From positions 1-24,330 of the forward strand of contig CAYTBK010000057.1 of NCBI GenBank assembly GCA_964436005.1: a stretch of 24,330 nucleotides of DNA. The letters run 5' to 3'. A program made the position numbers and the translations under genes. Each line of letters opens with the position of its first letter. Position 1 is the stretch's first letter. The DNA comes from JAGNHB01 sp964436005 (lineage in GTDB: Bacteria; Acidobacteriota; JAAYUB01). Positions 14,737 through 22,311 of this stretch are shown here, piece after piece. The notes below the pieces were generated by a model. That model did not search any database. It had not been told where the DNA came from and worked only from the letters and a program-made list of their open reading frames with translations.

Positions 14737-15972
14737 TCAGTCCGGGAGGGGCGGCCCGGGGGCCCGGAAGCTCTTGACGCGGGGGCGCAGGGCGAAGCAG
14801 ATGACGAAGGCGACGAAGCCGGCCAGGGCGCAGAGGCGCAGCAGGGCCTGCCCGCCGTACTGCCCGTAGAACCACAGGCCCGCCGAAGGCGCCAGCGTGA
14901 AGGCCAGGGAGAAGGTGGCGCTGTAGATGCCCAGGTAGGCGCCCTGCCCCTCCCGGGCGCCGAAGAGGGCCGCCATGTTGTTCAGGAACGGGAAGCACAT
15001 CATTTCTCCGCAGGTCCACAGCAAGACGGTGGCGATGAGCAGGGTCGTGTTCGAACCGTAGGCGGTGGCGCCGAAGGCCGTGCCGACCAGCAGGGCCCCC
15101 AGCCCGGCGACGTGGAGGGGGTTTTTGTGCTCCAGCGACTTGACGAGCAGCATCTCCACGACCACCACCACCGCCGCGTTCAGGGTGAAGAGCAGCCCGA
15201 TGGCCTTTTCGTCCAGGCGGTACACCGTCTTCAGGAAGATGGGGTAAGCGCCCGAGATCTGGAAGAAGACCGCCGCGAACAGCAGGACCACCCCCAGGAA
15301 GCCGAGAAAATGAATGTTCCGGAAGGGGGAGCGGCGCAGTTTCGACGGGCGGTCCTCCCTGGCGACGGAGGGCAGTTTCCGGAAGCCAAACAGCAGGAAG
15401 AGAAACAGGGCCGAGGCCCAGCAGGTCAAACCGTCGGCGACGAACAGCCAGTGATAGCTGTACTTGGCCAGAAGGCCGCCGATCGCCGGCCCCATGGTCA
15501 TGCCCAGGTTGATGGCCATGCGGAGCAGGGCCAGCGAGCGGAGACGGTTTTCGTCGCTGGTCAGCGAGGCGACGGCCGACATGACGGCGGGCCGGTACGC
15601 CTCGTTGATCAGTCCCAGGGCGCAGGCCCCGCAGACGATGGCCGGGAAACCGTCCAGGCTGCCGAGCAGCAGGAAGGCCGCCCCCCCGCCCACCAGGCTG
15701 ACAATCTGCACCGTGATGGGGCTGAAGCGGTCGCAGAGCTTTCCGCCGCTCACCGAGCCGGCCATGGACCCGAGGCCGTAGGCCAGCAGGATGGCCGCCG
15801 CCCGGCCCTCGGAAAAATGGAGCTGCGTGGTGAGATAGAGGCTCAAAAAAACCACGACCATGGTCCCGGCGCGGTTGATGAGGGAACAGAGGGCCAGCAT
15901 CCACACTTCCCGCGGAAGTTTGGAGAAAGCGGTCCGGTATCGTGAGAAAATGAGCTGAAGCAGAGCATTCAT
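14737..15972 (-). CDS. MFS transporter (multidrug/efflux-type), 12 membrane segments
   Basis: A 411-residue major facilitator superfamily protein with about twelve hydrophobic segments in two halves. The loop between segments 2 and 3 reads GGKLCDRFSP, the MFS motif A (GxLaDrxG-like). Residues near 160 (LRMAINLGMTMGPAIGGLL) match the motif C region of drug/H+ antiporters, which suggests efflux. The substrate cannot be named. The ATG at 15972 has AGGGGCGG seven bases upstream; the ribosome-binding site lies in a small hairpin. The start is 60 bp from the divergent rtcB start. Upstream in-frame sequence antisense to rtcB was rejected because it is not MFS-like. Confidence 0.88.
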   Translation of the reverse strand: MNALLQLIFSRYRTAFSKLPREVWMLALCSLINRAGTMVVVFLSLYLTTQLHFSEGRAAAILLAYGLGSMAGSVSGGKLCDRFSPITVQIVSLVGGGAAFLLLGSLDGFPAIVCGACALGLINEAYRPAVMSAVASLTSDENRLRSLALLRMAINLGMTMGPAIGGLLAKYSYHWLFVADGLTCWASALFLFLLFGFRKLPSVAREDRPSKLRRSPFRNIHFLGFLGVVLLFAAVFFQISGAYPIFLKTVYRLDEKAIGLLFTLNAAVVVVVEMLLVKSLEHKNPLHVAGLGALLVGTAFGATAYGSNTTLLIATVLLWTCGEMMCFPFLNNMAALFGAREGQGAYLGIYSATFSLAFTLAPSAGLWFYGQYGGQALLRLCALAGFVAFVICFALRPRVKSFRAPGPPLPD

Positions 15973-15981
15973 GGGAAAGCC

Positions 15982-15999
15982 GCCCCTGTCGTCCGGGGC
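15982..15999 (-). promoter_or_regulatory. Hairpin overlapping the MFS ribosome-binding site
   Basis: GCCCC-GGACGACA-GGGGC on the minus strand can fold into a five-pair stem that covers the AGGGG Shine-Dalgarno core. This could lower translation of the MFS gene until opened. A possible extended -10 element, TGGTATTTT, lies just upstream (16003-16011), without a clear -35. Confidence 0.3.
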
Positions 16000-16032
16000 A
16001 TCAAAATACCACGATTGGAGGAGGGCCGGGAA

Positions 16033-17490
16033 ATGAAACTGGACGAAGTGAAAACCCGCGTTTCCCAGGACGGCAGCTTTTCCTGGCGAATCCACCGCTT
16101 CGGCCCCATGCGCGTGGACGGCGTGGTCTACGCCACGAAAAGGCTGTGGCGGGACATCAACGCCGACGAGTGCCTGGTGCAGGTGGCCAACGTCGCCAGC
16201 CTGCCCGGGATCGTGGGCCAGGCCATGGCCATGCCGGACATCCATTGGGGCTACGGCTTCCCCATCGGCGGCGTGGCGGCCTTCTCCGTCAGTGACGGGG
16301 TGATCAGCCCGGGCGGCGTCGGCTACGACATCAACTGCGGGGTGCGGGTCATGGCCACGCAGCTGACGAGAGAGGAGGTGATGCCCCGCCTGAGCGAGCT
16401 GCTGTCCGAGCTGGCCCGCAACGTGCCGTCGGGCGTCGGCTCCGCCCGCAAGGACGTGCGCCTGGACCCGCACGCGCAGGCCCGGGTGTTGTCGGACGGC
16501 GCGCTGTGGGCGCTGGCCAACGGATACGGCGAGGAGCGGGACGGTAATTTCATCGAGGACGGGGGCCGCTTTACGGGGGCCGACCCCGCCCAGGTCTCCG
16601 ACCGGGCCTGCGAGCGGGGGCGGGGCCAGCTGGGGACGCTGGGGTCGGGCAACCACTTCGTGGAAGTGTCCTACGTGGACGCCGTGTTCGACGCCCCGGC
16701 CGCCAAAACCCTGGGGCTGGCGGAAGGGATGGTGACGGTTTCCATCCATACCGGGTCCCGGGGATTGGGCTACCAGGTGTGCGACGACTTCCTGGTCGTC
16801 ATGCGGAAGGCGGCGGTCCGGTACGGCATCGACCCGGGAGACCCCCAGCTCTGTTGCGCCCCGGTCGGTTCGCCGGAGGGGAAGGCCTACCTGGGCGCCA
16901 TGTACGCGGCCGGGAATTTCGCCTTCGCCAACCGGCAGATGATCGGCCACTTCGTCCGCGAGTCCTTCCTCCGGGCGCTCCACACGACGCCCCGGGCGCT
17001 AGGGATGCGGCTGGTGTACGACCTGGCCCACAACATCGCCAAGATCGAGACCCACCGGGTGAAGGGCAAATCCGTCAAGCTGTGCGTCCACCGCAAGGGC
17101 GCCACGCGTTCCTTCGGGCCTGGCCGGGCGGAGGTTCCGGAGGCCTTCGCGAAGCTGGGCCAGCCGGTGTTGGTGCCGGGTGACATGGGGAGGGCTTCCT
17201 ACATCCTCCTGGGCACCGAGCGGGCGATGGAGGCGACCTTCGGTAGCACCTGCCACGGGGCCGGACGGGTCCTGTCCCGGCACGCGGCCCTGAAGGCGGC
17301 CCGGGGCAGGTCCATCGCCGCCGAGCTGGAGAGCCGGGGCATCCTCGTGGCGGCCGCCTCGCGCGGCGTGCTGGCGGAAGAGATGCCCGAGGCCTACAAG
17401 GACGTGGAGGAAGTCGTCGAGGCGGTCTGCCAGGCGGGCCTGAACCGGAAAGTGGCCCGTCTGCGGCCGCTGGCCGTGCTCAAAGGGTGA
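16033..17490 (+). CDS. rtcB: RNA-splicing ligase RtcB
   Basis: A 485-residue GTP/Mn-dependent RNA ligase joining 2',3'-cyclic- or 3'-phosphate ends to 5'-OH ends, used in RNA repair. The conserved metal and guanylate residues are visible: GVGYDINCG (Asp99, Cys102), LGSGNHFVEV (His208), HTGSRGLGY (His239), LAHN (His334) and the guanylated histidine in CHGAGRVLSR (His408). Length and spacing match active bacterial RtcB; no intein is present. The ATG at 16033 is preceded by GGAGGAGGG. A TTG six codons upstream is in frame but overlaps that site. No archease, RtcA or RtcR is adjacent. The gene ends convergently with the TPR gene at a shared hairpin. Confidence 0.95.
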   Translation: MKLDEVKTRVSQDGSFSWRIHRFGPMRVDGVVYATKRLWRDINADECLVQVANVASLPGIVGQAMAMPDIHWGYGFPIGGVAAFSVSDGVISPGGVGYDINCGVRVMATQLTREEVMPRLSELLSELARNVPSGVGSARKDVRLDPHAQARVLSDGALWALANGYGEERDGNFIEDGGRFTGADPAQVSDRACERGRGQLGTLGSGNHFVEVSYVDAVFDAPAAKTLGLAEGMVTVSIHTGSRGLGYQVCDDFLVVMRKAAVRYGIDPGDPQLCCAPVGSPEGKAYLGAMYAAGNFAFANRQMIGHFVRESFLRALHTTPRALGMRLVYDLAHNIAKIETHRVKGKSVKLCVHRKGATRSFGPGRAEVPEAFAKLGQPVLVPGDMGRASYILLGTERAMEATFGSTCHGAGRVLSRHAALKAARGRSIAAELESRGILVAAASRGVLAEEMPEAYKDVEEVVEAVCQAGLNRKVARLRPLAVLKG

Positions 17491-17509
17491 GCCGCGGTCA
17501 GTGCAGGTT

Positions 17510-17530
17510 CCGGGGCCGGTGCCCCGGTTT
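17510..17530. terminator. Bidirectional terminator between rtcB and the TPR gene
   Basis: CCGGGGC-CGGT-GCCCCGG (17510-17527) is a perfect seven-pair stem with a four-base loop, followed by TTT on the plus strand. It sits in the 39-bp gap between two convergent stops, as expected for a shared terminator. The T run is short. Confidence 0.6.
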
Positions 17531-18270
17531 CAGGAGTGCGCTTCCATCAGCGCCTGGAACCGAGGGTCGTTCCAGAGCGGCTCGAAGTCCTTGTCCGTGG
17601 TGAGCCGTTTCCGGTTGCGCAGCCCTTCGTCGAGGCTCATCCGGATGAAGTGCATCGCGCGGTCCAGGTCGCCGGCCTGGAGGTACAGCTTGGCCAGGAA
17701 GAAGTGGCGCTCGGCCGGGACGATGTCGTCGACGCCCACCTGCACGCTCTCCTGCTGGCGCACCAGGTAGTCGGGGTCGATCCTGACCAGGCGGTGCAGG
17801 ATGTCCACGGCCAGCAGGCTTTTCCTCTGGGCGAAGTAAACGTTGGCCAGGTTGCCCAGGGCCAGGACGTAGTCGGGGTTCTTCTCCAGGGCCTTCTTGT
17901 AGTAGCGGATGGCGGCCCGGTGGTCTTTCTTGAGGTGGTAGGAGGAGGCCATGTTGTTCAGGAAGCGAATGTTGCCCGGCTCCAGGCGGAGGGCGGCCCG
18001 AAAATACACCATGGCCGCGTTGGGGGAACCGGCCTGCAGGTAGGCCACGCCGACGAGGTTGGTCGCCTCCGCGTCGCGGTTGTTGGCCTTGAGGTGTTTC
18101 TGCAGGAGGGGGATGGCTTCGAGGGGTTTCTTCTGGGCGATGCGGATCCGGGCGGTGGTCAGCTCGTCCGACGACAACCCCCCGGAAGGGGCCGTGGCCG
18201 CGGCATAAGGGAAGGCGAGGAATGTCATCAAGATGCAGGTCACGAAAGGCAAACGGGAACGAAGTCTCAC
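17530..18270 (-). CDS. Exported tetratricopeptide-repeat protein
   Basis: A 246-residue protein with an N-terminal signal peptide (about residues 1-26, ending near AAATA) and at least four consecutive TPR units between about 36 and 170. Typical units are DAEATNLVGVAYLQAGSPNA and YVLALGNLANVYFAQRKSLL. A further helical pair lies around 188-215 (FFLAKLYLQAGDLDRAMHFI). TPR arrays bind other proteins; the partner is unknown. The start is GTG (18270-18268) with GGGAGGTG just upstream. It is divergent from the large exported peptidase, which is also exported, but no functional link is shown. Confidence 0.85.
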   Translation of the reverse strand: MRLRSRLPFVTCILMTFLAFPYAAATAPSGGLSSDELTTARIRIAQKKPLEAIPLLQKHLKANNRDAEATNLVGVAYLQAGSPNAAMVYFRAALRLEPGNIRFLNNMASSYHLKKDHRAAIRYYKKALEKNPDYVLALGNLANVYFAQRKSLLAVDILHRLVRIDPDYLVRQQESVQVGVDDIVPAERHFFLAKLYLQAGDLDRAMHFIRMSLDEGLRNRKRLTTDKDFEPLWNDPRFQALMEAHS

Positions 18271-18339
18271 GGGTCACCTCCCATCGGGTCGATCGCTTCG
18301 GAAAGATCTGGCGACTTCAAGCCTCGTTGTGTCATCTAC

Positions 18340-18368
18340 ACTCTATCGCCCTCTTCGCCCATCGTCAA
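18340..18368 (-). promoter_or_regulatory. Promoter of the TPR-protein gene
   Basis: On the minus strand TTGACG (18368-18363), a 17-bp spacer and TAGAGT (18345-18340), giving a leader of about 63 nt. This is one of the better sigma70-like matches in the window. No comparable promoter was found for the divergent peptidase gene in the same 154-bp region. Confidence 0.6.
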
Positions 18369-18424
18369 GGCGCGCGTGGAGATTCGATCCCGATCTGACA
18401 AAACGTCCATCCGGAGGCACGCAC

Positions 18425-21400
18425 ATGAGATTGTCTGCAGTGGCGGAAGTTGGTAACGAGCTGACCGGCGGGCGGCGGCCAGGCGGCGGGCGGCGGGCTC
18501 GCTTCGCGGCTGGCCTGCTTTGGTTGATGGGCCTGGGGACTTCCTTCCTCTTCCCTTCGTCTCCAGCTGGCCCGGAGGCCCCCGCACCGGTCCCGCGCGC
18601 CGCGGATCCGGCCTGCAGCCTGTTCCATCACGACCTGGACGTGGCCGTGCACCCGGAAAGCGGGGAAATCGAGGTGGAGGACCGGATCGAACTGCCGGCC
18701 GGGGCGGGCCGCGGATGCGTGCTGCATTTCCTCCTGCACGCCGGCCTGAAGGTCGAGTGCCGGGACCGGGGAGTCGCCTTGCAGCGAACCGGCGCCGCGC
18801 AGGCGGAACCCCCCGCGCTTCGCGTCCCGGGAGGGACAGGGCCGGCCGAGGCCCCGGCCACGGCTTACCGTTTGCGCTGTCCTTCCGGAACGGAGCGGGT
18901 CACCCTGTGCTACCGCGGGCGCATCGCCCACCCCCTCGCGGCGGCCGGATCGGAGGTCGCCCGCGGATTCTCCGAGACGCCGGGCCTGGTCGAACCGCGG
19001 GGCGTGTTCCTTTGCGGGCGGTCCCTGTGGATCCCCCGCTTCGGCCGCTCGTTGTTCACCTTCACCCTGCGCGTCGCGCTTCCCGCCGGTTGGGGCGCCG
19101 TGTCCCAGGGGAAACGCGCGGCCCTTTCCGGCGCCGCCGCGGAAACCCGGCCGACCGCCTGGGACTGCCCGTATCCTTCGGAAGAGGCGTTCCTGGTGGC
19201 GGGGCCGCTCCAAACTTACTCGGCCCGGATCGGAAACCTGGACGCCGAAGCCTACCTGCGGACGCCGGACTCCGCCCTGGCCCGGCGCTACCTGGAGGCG
19301 ACCGGCCGGTACATCCAGATGTACGAGGCCCTGGTGGGCCCCTTCCCCTACCCGAAATTCGCCCTGGTGGAGAACTTCTGGGAAACGGGGTACGGGATGC
19401 CGTCCTTCACCCTGCTCGGGGAGAAGGTGATCCGTCTTCCGTTCATCCTTCACTCCTCCTATCCCCATGAAATACTCCACAACTACTGGGGGAACGGCGT
19501 GTTCGTAGACGCTGCGGGCGGCAACTGGTCCGAAGGGCTGACCACCTACCTGGCCGATCACCTGAGCGCGCAGGGGAAGGGCCAGGACGTGGAATACCGT
19601 CGCACCACGCTGCAGAAGTACGCGGATTACGTGAAGCAGGCGGGCGACTTCCCGCTGCGGGCCTTCCAGGAGCGGCGCGACGCCTCCACGGAAGCGGTGG
19701 GCTACGGAAAGTCCATGATGGTCTACCACATGCTTCGCAAGACGATCGGGGACGAGAAGTTCCGGGAGGGACTGCGCGCTTTTTACCGGAAAAACGCCTT
19801 CCGCCGGGCTTCCTGGCAGGATGTGCGCGACGCTTTCCAGAGCGTGGCCGGGGTTGACCTGCGTCCGTTTTTCCGGCAGTGGGTGTACCGGAAAGGCGCC
19901 CCGAACCTCGTCCTGTCCGACGCGGCCGTGGCGGAGGAGGGTGCCGGCGGCTGGACGGTTGCGTTCCGGCTCAGCCAGGTCCAACCGGACCGCCCCTTCA
20001 CCGTCGATGTCCCGGTGGCCGTCACCCTGGAGGGGAAGCCGGAAGCGTTCGTCAGCCAGGTGAGGCTGGACCGGCGGACCCGGCGGTTTGTCCTGCGCCT
20101 GCCCGGAAAACCGCTGCGGTTGGACGTGGACCCCGGGTTCGACGTTTTCCGCCAGCTGGACCCGGGGGAAACCCCGCCCTCCTTTTCCCGTCTTCTCGGC
20201 GCCCGCAGCGTGGTGCTGGTCCTGCCCACCGCCGCCGGCTGCGAGGAGTACGAGGCCTGGAAGGCGCTGGCCGAGAAATGGGCCGCCGCCGCGGGCCCGG
20301 CGGCCCGCATCGTTCCGGACAGCGAATGCGGGGCAATTCCTGCCGGCGCCTCCGTCTGGCTGTTCGGGTGGGACAACCGTCTGGTGGCGCACCTGGAAAA
20401 GACGGCCGCCGATCTCGGCGCCGTCATCGGCCCCCGGGAGGTGCGGGTGTCGTCCCGGCCGATCGCTTCCCGCCAGGACTGCTTTGCCGGCGTCTTCGTC
20501 CACCCGGGCGCCGCGGGGGCCACGGTGGGCTGGCTGACGGCCGGCGAACCGGCGGCGGTGGACGGTCTCGGAAGGAAGATCCCCCACTATGGGAAGTACG
20601 GATGGCTGACCTTCGAGGGCGCCACCCCGGACAATACCGGCAAGGGCGACTGGCCGCCCGTCCGCTCCCCGCTCACGGCGGGGCTGCTCGGGCCCCAGGC
20701 CGGGCCGTTGCCGGCGGCCGCGCGGATGGCGCCGGCCCGGGCCCTGGCGTCGCTGCCGTCGCTGTTTTCCCCCGACTCTCTCCGCGGCCACGTGGAGACC
20801 CTGGCGGACCCGGCCTGGGAAGGCCGTGGTTTCGGTTCCGAGGGCCTTCGCCGGGCCGCGGACTACATCGCCGGCGCCTTCCTCTCCGCGGGCCTGCAAC
20901 CGGGCGGAGAAGACCGGTATTTCCAGCATTTGAACGCCTCCTGCCTGGACGCCGGGGAGTCCCGGGCGGGTGTCAACGTCGTCGGGGTGCTGCCGGGAAA
21001 GAACCCGGCCCTGAAGGGGGAAGCCCTGGTTGTCGGCGCTCACTTCGACCACCTGGGCCGGGGGATTCCCTCCGCCAAACCGGGAAACGAGGGGAAAGTC
21101 CACCCGGGGGCCGACGACAACGCCTCGGGCGTGTCCATCTTGCTGGAGTTGGCGAAAATCATGGCGGACGGGGAAGCCCCTGCACGTTCGGTGGTGTTCG
21201 TGGCCTTCACCGGGGAGGAGTGCGGCCTGCTCGGGGCCAGGCACTTCATCCGGCACATGGATCCGTTCTCCGTGCCCGGCGTGCGGGCCATGATCAACCT
21301 GGACACCGTGGGCGGTCTCCGGAATGGAAAACTCTTGGTTTTGGGCGCAGCCTCGGCCACGGAGTGGGCCTACATCCTGGCCGGCGCCGGTTACGGCACC

Positions 21401-21970
21401 GGGATCGCCCACAACACGGTCAAGGAGAACATCCAGTCCAGCGACCAGAGCGTTTTCGCGGAGGCGGGCATCCCGTCGCTGCACCTGTTCACGGCGCCCG
21501 GCGCCAGCTACCACACGCCCGGGGACACGCCCGATTCCCTGGATTATGCAGGAATGTCCCGCATCGGGGAATTTGCCCTCGAGATCGCGGAGTACCTGGC
21601 CAACCGGAAGGAACCCCTGACCCGGCCGGCCTCGGCTGCCGGCAACGTTCCGAAGAAAGACGGGAGCGCTCCGCCCCGGGCGGCGGAGGGCGGGCGACCG
21701 GGGGGGCGCGTGGGTATCGGGATCGTCCCCGACTTCGCGCACGGCGGGCCGGGTGTGCGGGTCGCCTCGGTGCTGGACGGGGGACCCGCAGCTCAGGCGG
21801 GCCTGCTCTCCGGCGACGTGATTCTTGCCGTGAAAGGGGTTCCGGTGGAAGGACTGCAGTCCTATGCCGAGATTCTCAAGACGCTGGAACCGGGTGTGAG
21901 TGCGGAACTCACGGTGGACCGGGCGGGCGCCAAGATCAGGATTCCCGTGATTCCGGCGGCGCGGCGCTGA
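18425..21970 (+). CDS. Exported multidomain metallopeptidase: M1-like + M28 + PDZ
   Basis: A 1181-residue protein. Residues about 26-45 are a signal or anchor segment. Residues about 65-580 form an M1 (gluzincin) aminopeptidase-like unit: HEILH (348-352), third zinc ligand Glu370 in NWSEGLTTYLAD, and a likely catalytic Tyr427 in VGYGKSMMVYHML. Residues about 590-760 are a linker region I cannot assign. Residues about 785-1060 form an M28 aminopeptidase domain with all ligand motifs: GAHFDH (His873, Asp875), GADDNASG (897-898), GEE (Glu931-932), NLDT (Asp960) and SYHTPGDT (His1030). Residues about 1094-1175 form a PDZ domain. Both peptidase sites look intact. It probably degrades peptides outside the cytoplasm. 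The ATG at 18425 has GGAGG seven bases upstream. The fusion is continuous in one frame with no sign of an assembly join. Confidence 0.9.
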   Translation: MRLSAVAEVGNELTGGRRPGGGRRARFAAGLLWLMGLGTSFLFPSSPAGPEAPAPVPRAADPACSLFHHDLDVAVHPESGEIEVEDRIELPAGAGRGCVLHFLLHAGLKVECRDRGVALQRTGAAQAEPPALRVPGGTGPAEAPATAYRLRCPSGTERVTLCYRGRIAHPLAAAGSEVARGFSETPGLVEPRGVFLCGRSLWIPRFGRSLFTFTLRVALPAGWGAVSQGKRAALSGAAAETRPTAWDCPYPSEEAFLVAGPLQTYSARIGNLDAEAYLRTPDSALARRYLEATGRYIQMYEALVGPFPYPKFALVENFWETGYGMPSFTLLGEKVIRLPFILHSSYPHEILHNYWGNGVFVDAAGGNWSEGLTTYLADHLSAQGKGQDVEYRRTTLQKYADYVKQAGDFPLRAFQERRDASTEAVGYGKSMMVYHMLRKTIGDEKFREGLRAFYRKNAFRRASWQDVRDAFQSVAGVDLRPFFRQWVYRKGAPNLVLSDAAVAEEGAGGWTVAFRLSQVQPDRPFTVDVPVAVTLEGKPEAFVSQVRLDRRTRRFVLRLPGKPLRLDVDPGFDVFRQLDPGETPPSFSRLLGARSVVLVLPTAAGCEEYEAWKALAEKWAAAAGPAARIVPDSECGAIPAGASVWLFGWDNRLVAHLEKTAADLGAVIGPREVRVSSRPIASRQDCFAGVFVHPGAAGATVGWLTAGEPAAVDGLGRKIPHYGKYGWLTFEGATPDNTGKGDWPPVRSPLTAGLLGPQAGPLPAAARMAPARALASLPSLFSPDSLRGHVETLADPAWEGRGFGSEGLRRAADYIAGAFLSAGLQPGGEDRYFQHLNASCLDAGESRAGVNVVGVLPGKNPALKGEALVVGAHFDHLGRGIPSAKPGNEGKVHPGADDNASGVSILLELAKIMADGEAPARSVVFVAFTGEECGLLGARHFIRHMDPFSVPGVRAMINLDTVGGLRNGKLLVLGAASATEWAYILAGAGYGTGIAHNTVKENIQSSDQSVFAEAGIPSLHLFTAPGASYHTPGDTPDSLDYAGMSRIGEFALEIAEYLANRKEPLTRPASAAGNVPKKDGSAPPRAAEGGRPGGRVGIGIVPDFAHGGPGVRVASVLDGGPAAQAGLLSGDVILAVKGVPVEGLQSYAEILKTLEPGVSAELTVDRAGAKIRIPVIPAARR

Positions 21971-22311
21971 GCTGTGGAAACAGGCTCGGATTTTTCCGAT
22001 AACACCCCGTGAAAAAAGAAAAAGGACAACTTGTGAATAAATCTGTGAAAAAGCCGCGCCACCAAAACGGTTGAGATTGAAAGGGTTTCAGTAAGATTGC
22101 AAACCATTGATTCGTAAGATGATAAAAAAAGTCGTTTTCAGGCTTGACTTTCCCGGCCCTTTCGGGTCTTTCATGGCCTGATTGGTTTTGCACAGTGTTT
22201 TTCACAAATGTCAACGAGTTTGTCCCGGGCAAAGCAGGGCCCGCTCTGGACCGCTGGTGTATAATGCCGGCTCTCGCGGGCTTTATCGAAACGAGATCGA
22301 TGGAGTGATTC
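21971..22311. other. AT-rich intergenic region with DnaA-box-like sequences
   Basis: A 341-bp non-coding stretch, AT-rich against a GC-rich background. It holds one exact TTATNCACA match (minus strand, 22032-22040). Three one-mismatch forms are at 22044-22052 (minus), 22186-22194 and 22198-22206, and a two-mismatch form is at 21973-21981 (minus). The hairpin TCGGA-TTTT-TCCGA is near 21986-21999 and a poor CCCG/CGGG hairpin near 22152. No gene, tRNA or clear terminator was found. The right end contains the promoter of the decarboxylase gene. Confidence 0.5.
22260..22265 (+). promoter_or_regulatory. -10 box of the decarboxylase operon
   Basis: A perfect TATAAT, 46 bp before the start codon. 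No recognisable -35 lies at 16-18 bp, where the sequence is GC-rich, so an activator or another sigma factor may be needed. The start would be near 22272. Confidence 0.45.

Noticed and set aside
15973..16983. Upstream extension of the MFS frame across rtcB
   Set aside because: The extra residues are antisense to conserved RtcB motifs, and a well-placed ribosome-binding site precedes the ATG at 15972.
18365..21742. A 1125-codon open frame on the minus strand opposite the M1-M28-PDZ gene
   Set aside because: Antisense shadow caused by GC-rich third positions; no domain motifs, while the plus strand has complete peptidase sites.
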